A DNA stretch of 64,000 nt from Ralstonia pickettii (GTDB taxonomy: Bacteria > Pseudomonadota > Gammaproteobacteria > Burkholderiales > Burkholderiaceae): NCBI RefSeq assembly GCF_030582395.1, contig NZ_CP104382.1:1469405-1533404 (forward strand). Reading direction: 5' to 3'. The notes beneath the pieces were generated by a model. It did not search any database. It worked only from the letters and a program-made list of their open reading frames with translations, and was not told where the DNA came from. The position numbers were made by a program, and so were the translations under genes. Below, piece by piece: positions 1 to 9,484 of the stretch; position 1 is the stretch's first letter; each line of letters starts with the position of its first letter.

Positions 1-513
1 GACAACTGGCGCATACATCGCGTCTGCCATGCTGATCTCGCCAAACAGCCAGGGGCCGCCGTACTGTGCGAGGCATTCGCGCCAGATGAGCGTGATCCGC
101 TCGATGTCGTGCTGCGCGCGGGACCAGATGCGGAAATTGGGGAAATATGCACGCAAGTTCATCGGGAGCGCCGAACGCAGTGCACTGAAGCCCGAATGCA
201 TCTCGCCGCAGATCGCACGGCAATGCGCGCGGGCATGCCGGTCGGAGGGCAGCAGCTTGGCCTCGGGACAGAGTTCGTTGAGGTATTCCGCAATCGCCAG
301 CACGTCCCACACCTTGCGGCCTTCGTGCGTGAGGCAGGGCACGAGAATCGACGGCGACAGCAACAGCAATTCCGCGCGCGATGAGGCGTCGATCGGCACG
401 CTCACCGTCTCGAAAGGCAGGCCGCTGAGCTTGGCGAGCAACCAGCCGCGCATCGACCACGACGAGTAATTGCGGCTGTTGATGGTGAGCGTGGTCAGGT
501 TGGCGGATTTCAT
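1..513 (-). CDS. Glutathione S-transferase family protein (3' end missing)
   Basis: The minus strand stays open from an ATG at 513 to the left window edge (171 codons), so the C-terminus is missing. The N-terminal thioredoxin-like half is recognisable: a beta-alpha start, a 'SSWSMRGWLL' segment where the catalytic serine/tyrosine and helix 1 of GSTs lie, a 'SPSILVPCL' stretch with the cis-proline that positions glutathione, and 'VWDVLAIAEYL' (binding of the glutathione gamma-glutamyl group). The alpha-helical domain then begins. GSTs of this type conjugate or reduce electrophiles in the cytoplasm; the substrate cannot be told. It is divergent from phaZ, separated by about 250 bp. Confidence 0.85.
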   Translation of the reverse strand, partial: MKSANLTTLTINSRNYSSWSMRGWLLAKLSGLPFETVSVPIDASSRAELLLLSPSILVPCLTHEGRKVWDVLAIAEYLNELCPEAKLLPSDRHARAHCRAICGEMHSGFSALRSALPMNLRAYFPNFRIWSRAQHDIERITLIWRECLAQYGGPWLFGEISMADAMYAPVV

Positions 514-766
514 ATCGCTCCCCGTTGTCCGATTGTCCCGTTGTCCAATCAGGTGCATGACCGGCGCCAGGCACCTCGCCGGTGCGCTGTCTGCACCCGG
601 GCGCTGCAAGAGCACACCCCACACCGCACCCGGCGTGGATGCCGCGCAAAGCCTGTGCCAGTCGGCATCAACGCGCATGCCGGTTCACGCCCGCGGGTAT
701 CTGAGTTGGCACACGTATTGCCTGCTTCGCTTGACCCGCCTTGATGCGACCTGCGACGCAATCGCC

Positions 767-2122
767 ATGAACCTGCTCGCGTATCCCCTCTACCAGTGGC
801 TGTCCGAATGCCTGCGGCCCGCGCGTGCATGGGCCTCGTTCTCGCGGCTGGCGATGGCGCAGTGGCCACCATCGACCGAGCACCCGACGGGCCGCGCGAT
901 CGATGCCTGGCTCGAACTCTTGGAATGCAGCGCGATCACGCATCGACGCCCATCTTTCGGCATCGACAGCGTTGAGGTCGACGGCCGCGTGGTGCCGGTA
1001 GTGGAAGACGCCGCGATGCAAACGCCGTTCGGCACGCTCGTGCACTTCCGCAAGACCACGCCCACGCCGCAGCCGCGCGTGCTGGTCGCCGCGCCCTTGT
1101 CCGGGCACTTCGCCACGCTGCTGCGCGGCACGCTGCGCACGATGCTGGCCGATCACGATGTGTACGTGACGGACTGGCACAACGCGCGCGACATTCCGGT
1201 GTCAGCCGGCCGCTTCGGCTTTGATGAATACGTCGGCCACCTGATCGATTTCATCCGCCACATCGGCCCGGACGCGCATATGCTGGCCATCTGCCAGCCG
1301 ACCGTGGCCGCGCTCTCGGCGGTCTCGCTCATGGCCGCCGACAACGACCCCGCGCAGCCGGCCAGCCTCACGCTCATGGCCGGCCCCATCGATTGCCGCG
1401 TGGGCCCGACCGCCGTCAACGCGTTGGCCAACAGCAAGCCAATCGAATGGTTCGAGAAAAACCTGATCGGCGTCGTGCCGCCCGGCTTTGCGGGCGAGCA
1501 GCGCCGCGTGTATCCCGGCTTTGTGCAGTTGAGCGCATTCATGTCGATGAATTCAGAGCGCCACGTGCAGTCTTTTGAAGAGATGTACTACCAGCGCGCC
1601 AAGGGCGATCCTGCCAAGGCAGATACGATCCGCGCCTTCTACGACGAATACCTCGCTACGTGCGACCTCACCGCAGAGTTCTATCTGGAAACGGTCGAGA
1701 AGGTGTTCCAGCAATACGCACTGCCGCGCGGCGAGTTGATGGTCGGCGGTCGGCTCGTCGAACCGGCAGCGATTCATCGCACCGCGCTGCTGACGGTCGA
1801 GGGTGAGAAGGACGACATCTGTGCGGTCGGGCAGACCGTCGCCGCGCAGGATCTGTGTTCGGGGCTGCCGCCCTACCTGAAGACACATCATGTGCAGGCC
1901 GGCGCGGGGCATTACGGCGTATTCAACGGCAGCAAATGGGAAAAGCAGATCTATCCGATCGTGCGCGCCACCATCCACGACAACGAGCCCTTCGACGCCA
2001 GCATCGCCGGCAGTGACGAAGACAACGCGCACCGCGTCACGCTGCGGGCGTTGCTCGATGCGCGAACGTCGAGCCAGGCCGTCACCCGCCGACGCCCGCG
2101 CAAGATGGCGCTCACGCACTGA
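767..2122 (+). CDS. phaZ: Intracellular poly(3-hydroxybutyrate) depolymerase
   Basis: Hydrolyses stored PHB granules to 3-hydroxybutyrate or oligomers in the cytoplasm. The 451-residue protein matches the PhaZa1-type family in length and in its nucleophile, a cysteine (Cys176 in 'AICQP') instead of the serine of extracellular depolymerases. Asp349 in 'GEKDD' and His382 in 'GAGHYG' complete the likely triad. The frame is open back to 470, but the ATG at 767 gives the N-terminus typical of the family ('MNLLAYPLYQW'); the upstream extension is low-complexity and looks non-coding. The C-terminal tail is basic (RRRPRK). It stands alone between a divergent GST gene and a bicupin gene. Its presence implies a PHB-accumulating host. 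Confidence 0.9.
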   Translation: MNLLAYPLYQWLSECLRPARAWASFSRLAMAQWPPSTEHPTGRAIDAWLELLECSAITHRRPSFGIDSVEVDGRVVPVVEDAAMQTPFGTLVHFRKTTPTPQPRVLVAAPLSGHFATLLRGTLRTMLADHDVYVTDWHNARDIPVSAGRFGFDEYVGHLIDFIRHIGPDAHMLAICQPTVAALSAVSLMAADNDPAQPASLTLMAGPIDCRVGPTAVNALANSKPIEWFEKNLIGVVPPGFAGEQRRVYPGFVQLSAFMSMNSERHVQSFEEMYYQRAKGDPAKADTIRAFYDEYLATCDLTAEFYLETVEKVFQQYALPRGELMVGGRLVEPAAIHRTALLTVEGEKDDICAVGQTVAAQDLCSGLPPYLKTHHVQAGAGHYGVFNGSKWEKQIYPIVRATIHDNEPFDASIAGSDEDNAHRVTLRALLDARTSSQAVTRRRPRKMALTH

Positions 2123-2255
2123 CCGGGTGGCGGCACGTCGCTTCTGACAGAGCCAGCGGCAGTTTCGGTGTCAGCAAGGCGTAATTCAGCAGGTCGAGTA
2201 TCGAAGCCCGGGAGGTCATTCTCCATCGATGTCGATCGATTCACGGAGGGTTGCG

Positions 2256-3455
2256 ATGAACACTCACACCACGGCGTTCCAACGCGCTTCGAGCCTGTTG
2301 CATCCGGCTGGCAACCCGATCCGCCTCAATATGGGCGACTTCGTTGCGGTGGATCGCCGCCAGGACGCCAAGTACGAAGCGACCTATCGCCCGCAAGCGC
2401 TGTACAGCCGCGCCGACGAAGGCTTTGCCGCCAACAACGAAGCCTTCCTGCTGCATGAGGTCGCCACCAACCGCCCCATCTATCTGGAAGACACCGGCCC
2501 GACCGATTTCCATCTGCATCTGCCGCCGGGCGCCTTTCAGTTTGTGCTCGTCACGTCAGGCGTGTTCACGTTCGACTACGATGGCCGGCTGCATTACGTC
2601 GGCCCCGGTTCGGTGATCCTGCAGAGCGCGATCGTGCATCGGCAACTCTTCTACACGTGGTCTGGCCTGTCCACTGAAGACAACTTGCGCACGCCGCAAA
2701 CAGTGGTTCCCGACGCACTTTCCATGGGATGTTCGGGCAAGTTTCTCGAAGCATTCATTACCGATCCGACCACGTTTCCCAATCCGACGATCGTGCCGTC
2801 GGCACAGATTAACGAGGCCGAGACGCCGCGCATCGCCTGGAGCCATCCGGCGCATGACCGGCCGGCCGGAGCAGACTTCTGGGTGCAAGACCCACTGGAA
2901 TTGCATGCGCTTTACAAGCCGCTGGCCGGCGACTCCATCCAATCGCCCGGACCGGTTTACGTGCGCGACACCGGCATCGAAGCACCAAGCGGCCAGCTTG
3001 TGACAGGCCACATCCTCGCCACCGACCCGCGCGGCCAGTCGAGCCTGCCCAAGAGCCAGGCAGGCGTGGTCGACCCGGCGTCCTTCGCGAAAGGCGAGGT
3101 GGTCATTTACCGCGTCATTCGCGGCACGGCCGAGTTCAAAACCGGCGCAGGCAAGCGGCTTGAACTCGCCGCCGGCGACGTGGTGACAGCCGGCCAGCAT
3201 TCGGTCACGCTCGTCGGCATGGGCGAAGACACGCAGATTCTCCGGCTCGGCCTGCTGAGCAACATCGAACAGCTGCGAAGCTGGACGCGCGCGCAACGCG
3301 ACGAGATCGACGGCCTGGCGGGTCGCATCATCACCAAGACAGAGTCGCGCCCGCAACGGACCGAAGGTAAGCCGGTCGGTTATCTCTACGAAACCGTCGC
3401 GGCATCCAACGGGAACACCGGCCGCGTGAGCGTGGCGAACGGAAAGCGGGTGTAG
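2256..3455 (+). CDS. Bicupin protein of unknown function
   Basis: 399 residues with two beta-barrel cupin segments. The first (about 65-135) has a His-x-His pair (His86, His88) and a later histidine (His128) that could bind a metal. The second (about 290-345) has the cupin pattern 'GEVVIYRVIRG ... AAGDVV ... QHS'. The ATG at 2256 is preferred over one at 2229 because GGAGG lies 6 bp upstream. No signal peptide or membrane segment is seen, so it should be cytoplasmic. Its 3' end overlaps the 3' end of the convergent M81 peptidase gene by 70 bp. I do not recognise a characterised homologue; gentisate/homogentisate-type dioxygenase or a non-enzymatic bicupin are both possible. Confidence 0.75.
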   Translation: MNTHTTAFQRASSLLHPAGNPIRLNMGDFVAVDRRQDAKYEATYRPQALYSRADEGFAANNEAFLLHEVATNRPIYLEDTGPTDFHLHLPPGAFQFVLVTSGVFTFDYDGRLHYVGPGSVILQSAIVHRQLFYTWSGLSTEDNLRTPQTVVPDALSMGCSGKFLEAFITDPTTFPNPTIVPSAQINEAETPRIAWSHPAHDRPAGADFWVQDPLELHALYKPLAGDSIQSPGPVYVRDTGIEAPSGQLVTGHILATDPRGQSSLPKSQAGVVDPASFAKGEVVIYRVIRGTAEFKTGAGKRLELAAGDVVTAGQHSVTLVGMGEDTQILRLGLLSNIEQLRSWTRAQRDEIDGLAGRIITKTESRPQRTEGKPVGYLYETVAASNGNTGRVSVANGKRV

Positions 3456-4861
3456 TCGGAACTGGTCACGCCGCCGCCATCGCACTCCACCACAGCCTTG
3501 GCAATCGGGACGAACACGGGCCGGCAATACATGCGCGACTTCAACAGCACGAAGCGCGCGGCATGCGGGTCCACGCCGATGTGCGTGAAGATGCCGAGGT
3601 CCCAGTGCTCCTGCGGCGTCTCCGTGACAACGATCTGCGCCGCGCCGATGTCGAGCAGCGCCGTGCGGCCCATGCGGATGCGCTGGCCCGTATAGGTCGG
3701 CCCCGTGATGCTGTATTCGCCGTCGCTGATGGCGACAACCTTGCCCGTCAGCGCGCGCGGCACGGGGTAGATGCCGAGCTGCACAAGCGGCACCTTGTCG
3801 CCGACCGGGAGCGTGACCGTGGCACCCTCGCCCGCCTCGATCATCGCCGCGACGGCTTCCGGATCGCACACCGGCCCGACTGCGATGCCGCTCAAGCCTT
3901 GCCGCAACGCTTCGTGCAGGACGTGCATGTCGTCGCACGTGCCGCCGGACATGCAGTTGTCGCCGTGGTCGAGCAGCAGCACGGGGCCGCTGCCCGGGGC
4001 ATCGGCCAACTTGGCCGCGCGCGCAATCGATTCGGTCAGCGGTTCAGAGCGGTAGACGAACCCTTCGCGATCAGCCCAGATGGCATCGGCAATGCGTTGC
4101 GCCGCAGCGTCGGCGGCATGTTTGTCGCCGTTGCCGACCACCACGATAGAAAGGCACGGCGCGGCAATGTCCGCCAGCCCGAATCCGGCAAGGATCGACA
4201 CGGCCAGCATGCCGTCATTCTCGGCCTGTTTGGCGAGCGCCACGGCGCGGTGCATCGCGCCTTCGTCGGTGCGGCTGCGCAGGGTATGCGTAACCATGGG
4301 CAGGCGCCGCCATGCGAGCACGGGATTCGCGCGGCCGGCCAGCTTGTCGAACAGCAAGCCGCCGGCGTGCTCGCCGGTTTCGTACATGTCGACGTGCGGA
4401 TACGTCTTGAAACTGACTGCGATGTCGGCCAAGTCAATGAACTTTTGCGTGAGATTGCCGTGCAGATCCAGCGCGACGGCAATCGGCACATCGGGCACCA
4501 CCGCGCGCAGACGTTCGAGCAGATCGCCCTCGCCGTCGTCGCTGTTCTCCGCGACCATCGCGCCGTGCAGGTCGAGCAACAGCGCATCGCACCCAGGCGC
4601 CGCCGCGACGATGGCGTCGCACAACGTTATGTACGCCTCGGCAGCGACGCGTCCGCTGGGGTTCGCTCCGGCCACGACGGGCACGACGATTTCGGCGCCC
4701 GCCGCCTCCGCCAGATCAATGAACGCGCCGGCCGCCGTGCGCGTGCCCTTGGCGGCGCGGTACGCGTCGGCGCCGTAGTGCGGATGGAACGATGCCAGCG
4801 GTGTCGGCACCGGCGAGAACGTATTCGTCTCGTGATTGAAGCGGGCGATCAGGATGCGCAT
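3386..4861 (-). CDS. M81 family metallopeptidase (MlrC-like)
   Basis: 491 residues, matching the MlrC family named after microcystinase C, a zinc-type peptidase. The usual blocks are present: 'HETNTFSP' at 10-17, 'LHGAM' at 98-102, 'DLHGN' at 132-136 and 'DHGDN' at 298-302, which supply the His/Asp metal ligands. No signal peptide is present. The start at 4861 (MRILIARF) is the family N-terminus; the open frame upstream is not conserved-looking. It is the last gene of the operon, 19 bp after the amidohydrolase, so it probably acts on the same imported compound. Its terminal codons overlap the bicupin gene on the opposite strand. The real substrate is unknown; microcystin is only the namesake. 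Confidence 0.85.
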   Translation of the reverse strand: MRILIARFNHETNTFSPVPTPLASFHPHYGADAYRAAKGTRTAAGAFIDLAEAAGAEIVVPVVAGANPSGRVAAEAYITLCDAIVAAAPGCDALLLDLHGAMVAENSDDGEGDLLERLRAVVPDVPIAVALDLHGNLTQKFIDLADIAVSFKTYPHVDMYETGEHAGGLLFDKLAGRANPVLAWRRLPMVTHTLRSRTDEGAMHRAVALAKQAENDGMLAVSILAGFGLADIAAPCLSIVVVGNGDKHAADAAAQRIADAIWADREGFVYRSEPLTESIARAAKLADAPGSGPVLLLDHGDNCMSGGTCDDMHVLHEALRQGLSGIAVGPVCDPEAVAAMIEAGEGATVTLPVGDKVPLVQLGIYPVPRALTGKVVAISDGEYSITGPTYTGQRIRMGRTALLDIGAAQIVVTETPQEHWDLGIFTHIGVDPHAARFVLLKSRMYCRPVFVPIAKAVVECDGGGVTSSDYTRFPFATLTRPVFPLDAATVS

Positions 4862-4880
4862 GAGCGGTCGGGTGATGGTG

Positions 4881-6134
4881 TCAAACGCGGCCAGCGGCCT
4901 GCAGCATCGCGTGCAGCAGCACGTTGGCCCCGGCTTCAAGATGTTCGGGGCGGGCGTCTTCGATCTCGTTGTGGCTGATGCCGTCCTTGCATGGCACGAA
5001 GATCATCGCGGTCGGGGCCACGCGCGCCAGATAGACCGCGTCATGGCCTGCGCCGCTGATCACGTCCATCTCCGACAACCCCAACTGCCGCGCGCCGCTG
5101 CGCACCGCGTTCACCAGCGTGGCGTCAAACGGCTGCGGCGGGAAGTACACGACCTGGCGCAATGCGATGTCGATGCCGCTGCGTGTGCGCAACTCCGCCA
5201 CCGCCTCATGCAGTGCCGCATCCATGTCGGACAACACCGCGTCGTCGGCCGCGCGGAAGTCGATCGTCATCGATACCTGCCCCGGAATCACGTTGCGCGA
5301 ATCCGGATGCACGCTCAGGCAGCCCACCGTGGCGCGCGCATGCGGCGGGCGCTCGAGCGCGATGCGGTTGGCAATGCAGACGAGTTCTGCGGCGGGCAAC
5401 AACGCATCGCGGCGCAGCTCCATCGGCGTGGGGCCGGCGTGCGCTTCCATGCCGGTCAAGACCACGTCGTACCAGCGCTGGCCGAGCGCGCCCGTCACCA
5501 CGCCGATGGTCGTGCCGTGCGCCTCCAGCACCGGCCCTTGTTCGATATGTGCTTCGAAGTAGGCACCGACGGCTCGGCCGCCAACAGGCTCACTCCCCGC
5601 ATAGCCGATACTGCGCAGCGCCTCGCCCACGGCCACGCCGTCGCGGTCCTGTGCGGCCAGCACGGCATCCACCGCAAACTCGCCGATGAACGCGCCGGAG
5701 CCCATCATTACCGGCACGAAGCGCGAACCTTCTTCGTTGGTCCACACGGCCACTTCGATAGGCGCTTTCGTTTGGATGCCCGCATCGTTGAGCGCGCGCA
5801 CCACCTCGATGCCGGCGAACACGCCGTAGTTGCCGTCGAACTTGCCGCCGGTCGGCTGCGTGTCGATGTGGCTGCCGGTCATGACGGGCGGCAGCGCGTT
5901 GTTGCGTCCAGGCCGGCGCGCGAACAGGTTGCCGATGGCGTCCACACGCACGGCGCAGCCTGCGGCTTCGGCCTGTGCAACGAAGAAATCGCGGCCTTGC
6001 CGGTCGAGATCGGTCAACGCGAGGCGGCGCACGCCGCCCTTGGGCGTGGCGCCGATGCGCGCCTGCTGCATGAGCGTGTCCCACAGGCGTGCGCCGTTGA
6101 TGCGCAGGGTGGTGTCGAGTTGGGTGGTCGTCAT
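4881..6134 (-). CDS. M20-family N-carbamoyl amino-acid amidohydrolase / beta-ureidopropionase-like hydrolase
   Basis: 417 residues of the allantoate amidohydrolase / hydantoinase-carbamoylase branch of M20 zinc hydrolases. The metal-site residues are visible: His89 in 'GSHIDT', Asp100 in 'GKFDGNYG' and Glu135 (with Glu134) in 'NEEGSRF'. 'HIEQGP' and 'SRNVIPG' are also characteristic of this branch. Such enzymes release ammonia and CO2 from N-carbamoyl (ureido) compounds such as N-carbamoyl-L-amino acids, ureidopropionate or allantoate. It lies 11 bp after livF, co-transcribed with the importer, so it likely processes the imported solute in the cytoplasm. The exact ureido substrate cannot be read from sequence. 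Confidence 0.88.
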   Translation of the reverse strand: MTTTQLDTTLRINGARLWDTLMQQARIGATPKGGVRRLALTDLDRQGRDFFVAQAEAAGCAVRVDAIGNLFARRPGRNNALPPVMTGSHIDTQPTGGKFDGNYGVFAGIEVVRALNDAGIQTKAPIEVAVWTNEEGSRFVPVMMGSGAFIGEFAVDAVLAAQDRDGVAVGEALRSIGYAGSEPVGGRAVGAYFEAHIEQGPVLEAHGTTIGVVTGALGQRWYDVVLTGMEAHAGPTPMELRRDALLPAAELVCIANRIALERPPHARATVGCLSVHPDSRNVIPGQVSMTIDFRAADDAVLSDMDAALHEAVAELRTRSGIDIALRQVVYFPPQPFDATLVNAVRSGARQLGLSEMDVISGAGHDAVYLARVAPTAMIFVPCKDGISHNEIEDARPEHLEAGANVLLHAMLQAAGRV

Positions 6135-6145
6135 GATGTGTACGT

Positions 6146-6862
6146 TTAAGCGGCCAGGCCGACGCCGAGGTAGCGGTCCTTGATGGCGTCGTCGGCGCGG
6201 AAGGCTTCGTTGGGGCCGGTGTAGACCACGCGGCCCTGTTCGATGATCACGTGGCGATCGGCGAGCTGCGTGCAGACTTCGAGGTTCTGTTCGACGAGCA
6301 GGATGGATACGCCCGCCTGCTTGATGACCTTCAGCTGCGCGACGATCTCTTCCACGATGACGGGGGCCAGACCTTCGACCGGCTCGTCGAGCATCAGCAG
6401 GCGCGGGTGGTTCATGAGCGCGCGGCCGATGGCGAGCATCTGCTGCTCGCCGCCGGAGAGATTGGCGCCACCGTTGCGCCGTCGCTCATGCAGGCGCGGG
6501 AAGATGCGGTAGATGTCGGCCAGCTGCCACGGAGAATCCCGCCGCGCGCCGAGCTTCAGGTTCTCTTCCACCGTCAGCAGCTTGAAGATGCCGCGATGCT
6601 CCGGCACGAGACACAGGCCCTGCGCGGCAATGCGGTGCGGCGGCTGCCCGGCAATGTCGCGGCCGCGAAAACGCACTTGCCCGCCGCGCGGCGTGACGAC
6701 GCCGGCAATCGTCTTCAGGGTGGTCGATTTTCCGGCGCCATTGCGGCCGAGCAGCGTCACCAGTTCGCCCTCGCCCACCGATAGCGCCACGCCCTGCAGC
6801 ACGTGGCTCTTGCCGTAATAGCCGTGGAGGTCTGCAACGTCGAGAATCGCCGTTGAGGTCAT
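6146..6862 (-). CDS. livF: Branched-chain/polar amino-acid-type ABC importer, ATPase LivF
   Basis: 238-residue ATPase of the HAAT (Liv) family. It has Walker A 'GRNGAGKST', signature 'LSGGEQQ' and Walker B 'LLMLDEP', and the short C-terminus typical of LivF. The start at 6862 is set by an ATGA overlap with the livG stop codon. It energises uptake together with LivG through LivH/LivM. The cargo is probably not a plain branched-chain amino acid, given the amidohydrolase and peptidase genes immediately downstream. Confidence 0.93.
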   Translation of the reverse strand: MTSTAILDVADLHGYYGKSHVLQGVALSVGEGELVTLLGRNGAGKSTTLKTIAGVVTPRGGQVRFRGRDIAGQPPHRIAAQGLCLVPEHRGIFKLLTVEENLKLGARRDSPWQLADIYRIFPRLHERRRNGGANLSGGEQQMLAIGRALMNHPRLLMLDEPVEGLAPVIVEEIVAQLKVIKQAGVSILLVEQNLEVCTQLADRHVIIEQGRVVYTGPNEAFRADDAIKDRYLGVGLAA

Positions 6863-7629
6863 TTCTTGCCTCCCGTGATCATGTTGCCGAGATACGCGGC
6901 GCGCACGCGCGGGTCGGCCCGCACGGCGTCGGGCGTGCCCTCCATGAGCACCTTGCCCTGCTGCATGACGGTGATCGTGTCGGAGATGTCCATCACGATG
7001 TCCATGTTGTGTTCGATCAGCACGACGGTGTGGTCCTGCGCCAGGCCGCGAATGAGCGCCTTCATGGCGGGCAGGTCGTCCACGCCCATACCGGAGGTCG
7101 GCTCGTCGAGAAAGATCGCGCGCGGGTTGGCGGCCAGCGCCATGCCGACTTCCAACCGCCGCTGCTGGCCATGCGAAAGGGCGGCGGCCGGCGTGTCGGC
7201 CAGGCGCGGCAACTCCAGCCGATCGAGCACGCGGTCGACCGTATCGGTGCAAGCCAGATCGCCCTGCGGCAGGCGCCAGCCGTGCATGGCGCGACGCGGC
7301 GTGGTGCCGAGTGCGGCCAGGCGCAGGTTCTCGCGCACGGACAGGCTCGGGAACAGGCTCGTCACCTGGAACGAACGTGCGATGCCGCGCTGCACGCGCT
7401 GGTAGTCGGCTTCACGCGTCACGTCGTGGCCATCGAAGACGATGGTGCCGCTGGTGGTCATGCGCGTGCCCGTGAGCATGTGGAACAGCGTGGTCTTGCC
7501 CGCGCCGTTGGGCCCGATGACGGAGTGGACCGTGCCGGGCATCACACGCAGATCGACGCCGCCCAGTGCGGTGAACTTGCCGTACTGCTTGACGATGCCG
7601 GCGGCCTGGAGGATGGGCGTGGTGGTCAT
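6859..7629 (-). CDS. livG: ABC importer ATPase LivG
   Basis: 256-residue nucleotide-binding subunit of the Liv-type importer. Walker A is 'GPNGAGKTT', the signature is the LivG-typical variant 'LSHGQQRRLEV', and Walker B is 'AIFLDEP', followed by the H-loop region 'VVLIEHNMD'. It overlaps livM upstream and livF downstream by ATGA junctions, which implies translational coupling and equal stoichiometry. Confidence 0.93.
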   Translation of the reverse strand: MTTTPILQAAGIVKQYGKFTALGGVDLRVMPGTVHSVIGPNGAGKTTLFHMLTGTRMTTSGTIVFDGHDVTREADYQRVQRGIARSFQVTSLFPSLSVRENLRLAALGTTPRRAMHGWRLPQGDLACTDTVDRVLDRLELPRLADTPAAALSHGQQRRLEVGMALAANPRAIFLDEPTSGMGVDDLPAMKALIRGLAQDHTVVLIEHNMDIVMDISDTITVMQQGKVLMEGTPDAVRADPRVRAAYLGNMITGGKK

Positions 7630-8597
7630 GCGCGCTCCTCCTGCACCGCCGGTGCGTGACGCGGTGCGCGCACGCGCTGCCACAGCTTCTGCCCGAGCCC
7701 AAACAGCCCGCGCTGCATGAACAGGCTCACCGCAATCAAGAGGAAGCCCAGCAGCATCAGCCAGCGCGGCCACAGGCTGGAGAGCCAGTCCGACAGCAAC
7801 ACATAGAACGCTGCGCCCAACACCGAGGCAAACACGTTGCCCGTGCCGCCGATAACAGTCATCACCAGAATCATCTCGCTGACGTGGTAGTCGATATTGG
7901 CCAGCGGCGCGATGCCCGTGAGCATGGCGTGCAAGGCGCCCGCCAGTCCCGTGACCGCACCGGAGATGACGAACGCGAGCAGCTTGAAGGCGCGCACGTT
8001 GTAGCCGACGGCGAGCGCGCGCTCTTCGTTGTCGCGAATCGCCAGCAGCGTGCGGCCAAACACCGATTCCGTCACACGCTGCACGAGGAAGAACACGACA
8101 AGGAACAGCGCCGCGACAAACGCGTAGAACGCCCACGGCGACGCCGCAAACGCCGGACGCGGAATGTCGAGCAGGCCGTTGTCTCCGCCTGTGAGCGACG
8201 GCGTGGTGTAGGCCAGGAAATAGAACATCTGCGAGAAGGCCAGCGTCAGCATGACGAAGTACGTGCCGCGCTGGCGGATGGCAAACCAGCCGACCACCGC
8301 CGCCACGACCGCGCCCACCACCACGGCCAGGACAATCGCCACCGGCATCGGCAGCGCCAGTTGCGTGAGGCCGATGCCCGCGGCATAGCTGCCGAGCCCG
8401 AAGAAGATCCCTTGCCCGAACGACAGCAGCCCCGTGTAGCCGAGGAGCACGTTGCAGGCCATCACGGCCATCGCGTAGACGAGCACTTCGGTGGCCAATG
8501 TGCCGGACGTCAGCACCAACGGCAGCAGCAACGTCACGCCCAGCGCCAGCCACCAGAAGCGATGAGGCGAAATTCCATGGAATGCGGCTTGCATCAT
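7626..8597 (-). CDS. livM: ABC importer permease LivM
   Basis: 323-residue integral membrane protein with about nine hydrophobic helices. It carries the LivM cytoplasmic loop 'GRTLLAIRDNEERALAVGYNV', which contacts the ATPases. It starts at 8597 (ATGATG) and overlaps the livH stop by four bases. It forms the transmembrane pore with LivH. The C-terminus is hydrophilic and alanine/arginine-rich. Confidence 0.92.
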   Translation of the reverse strand: MMQAAFHGISPHRFWWLALGVTLLLPLVLTSGTLATEVLVYAMAVMACNVLLGYTGLLSFGQGIFFGLGSYAAGIGLTQLALPMPVAIVLAVVVGAVVAAVVGWFAIRQRGTYFVMLTLAFSQMFYFLAYTTPSLTGGDNGLLDIPRPAFAASPWAFYAFVAALFLVVFFLVQRVTESVFGRTLLAIRDNEERALAVGYNVRAFKLLAFVISGAVTGLAGALHAMLTGIAPLANIDYHVSEMILVMTVIGGTGNVFASVLGAAFYVLLSDWLSSLWPRWLMLLGFLLIAVSLFMQRGLFGLGQKLWQRVRAPRHAPAVQEERA

Positions 8598-9451
8598 CCC
8601 CTCCCCAGCAGGCCGTGCGGGCGCAGCAGCAGCACGGCCGCCATCGCCACGTAGATCATCAGCCGCGCGCCCTCGGGCCACAGCGTGCTCATCAGGCTCT
8701 GCACGATGCCGACCAGCAGGCCGCCGACCAGCGCCCCCGCAAAGCTGCCCATGCCGCCCACCACCACAACCACGAAGGCGACGCCGAGGGCCTCCACGCC
8801 CATGAAAGGTTCCGCGCCGCGAATGGGCGCAGCCAGCACACCGGCCACCGCCGCCGTCGCCGCGCCCAGTGCAAACATCAAGCTGAACAGGCGAAACACG
8901 TTGATGCCGAGCAGCGAGACCATCTCGGTCGATTCACTGCCCGCGCGCACAGCGCTGCCCAGGCGCGTGCCCTCGAGCAGCCACCACAGCGCGAGCGCCA
9001 GCACGGCGGTAAAACCGATGACGAAGAGGCGGTATTTCGGGTAGACGAAATCGCCCCACATCACCACGCCCTGCAAGGCATCGGGCGCCGGTACGTCCAC
9101 GCCCAGCGGCCCCCACGCCACGATGATGAGTTCCTGCACGACCAAGGCCAGACCCACGGTGACGAGGATGTGGAATTCGTGCGCCTGCGCGTAGACGTGG
9201 CGCAGCAGCACTTTCTCCGTCACCCAGGCGAGCGCGCCGATGACGATGGGCGCAAGCACGAGCGCCAGCCAGAAATCCATGCCCATCTGCAGGGCCTGGA
9301 AGCAGAGATACGCGCCCAGCGCATAAAACGCGCCGTGGGCGAAATTGACGAAGCGCAACAGCCCGAAGATGATCGACAGCCCCACCGCCAGCAGGAAGTA
9401 GAGCATGCCGATCCCCACGCCGTTGACGACCTGGAGCAGGTAGACATTCAT
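8594..9451 (-). CDS. livH: ABC importer permease LivH
   Basis: 285-residue permease, about eight membrane helices, with the LivH hallmarks 'LSIIFGLLRFVNFAHGAFYALGAY' in outline near residues 25-48 and an ATPase-contact loop around 'GSAVRAGSESTEMVSLLGIN'. The gene follows livK after 84 bp that contain a strong nested hairpin, and overlaps livM by 4 bp. Confidence 0.92.
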   Translation of the reverse strand: MNVYLLQVVNGVGIGMLYFLLAVGLSIIFGLLRFVNFAHGAFYALGAYLCFQALQMGMDFWLALVLAPIVIGALAWVTEKVLLRHVYAQAHEFHILVTVGLALVVQELIIVAWGPLGVDVPAPDALQGVVMWGDFVYPKYRLFVIGFTAVLALALWWLLEGTRLGSAVRAGSESTEMVSLLGINVFRLFSLMFALGAATAAVAGVLAAPIRGAEPFMGVEALGVAFVVVVVGGMGSFAGALVGGLLVGIVQSLMSTLWPEGARLMIYVAMAAVLLLRPHGLLGRG

Positions 9452-9484
9452 TGCGTTGACCGAAATGGCACTCAGGAAGACAAG

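Noticed and set aside
470..766. A 99-codon N-terminal extension of phaZ from an upstream ATG.
   Set aside because: The extension overlaps the GST start and has low resemblance to any PhaZ N-terminus; the internal ATG at 767 gives the usual family start.
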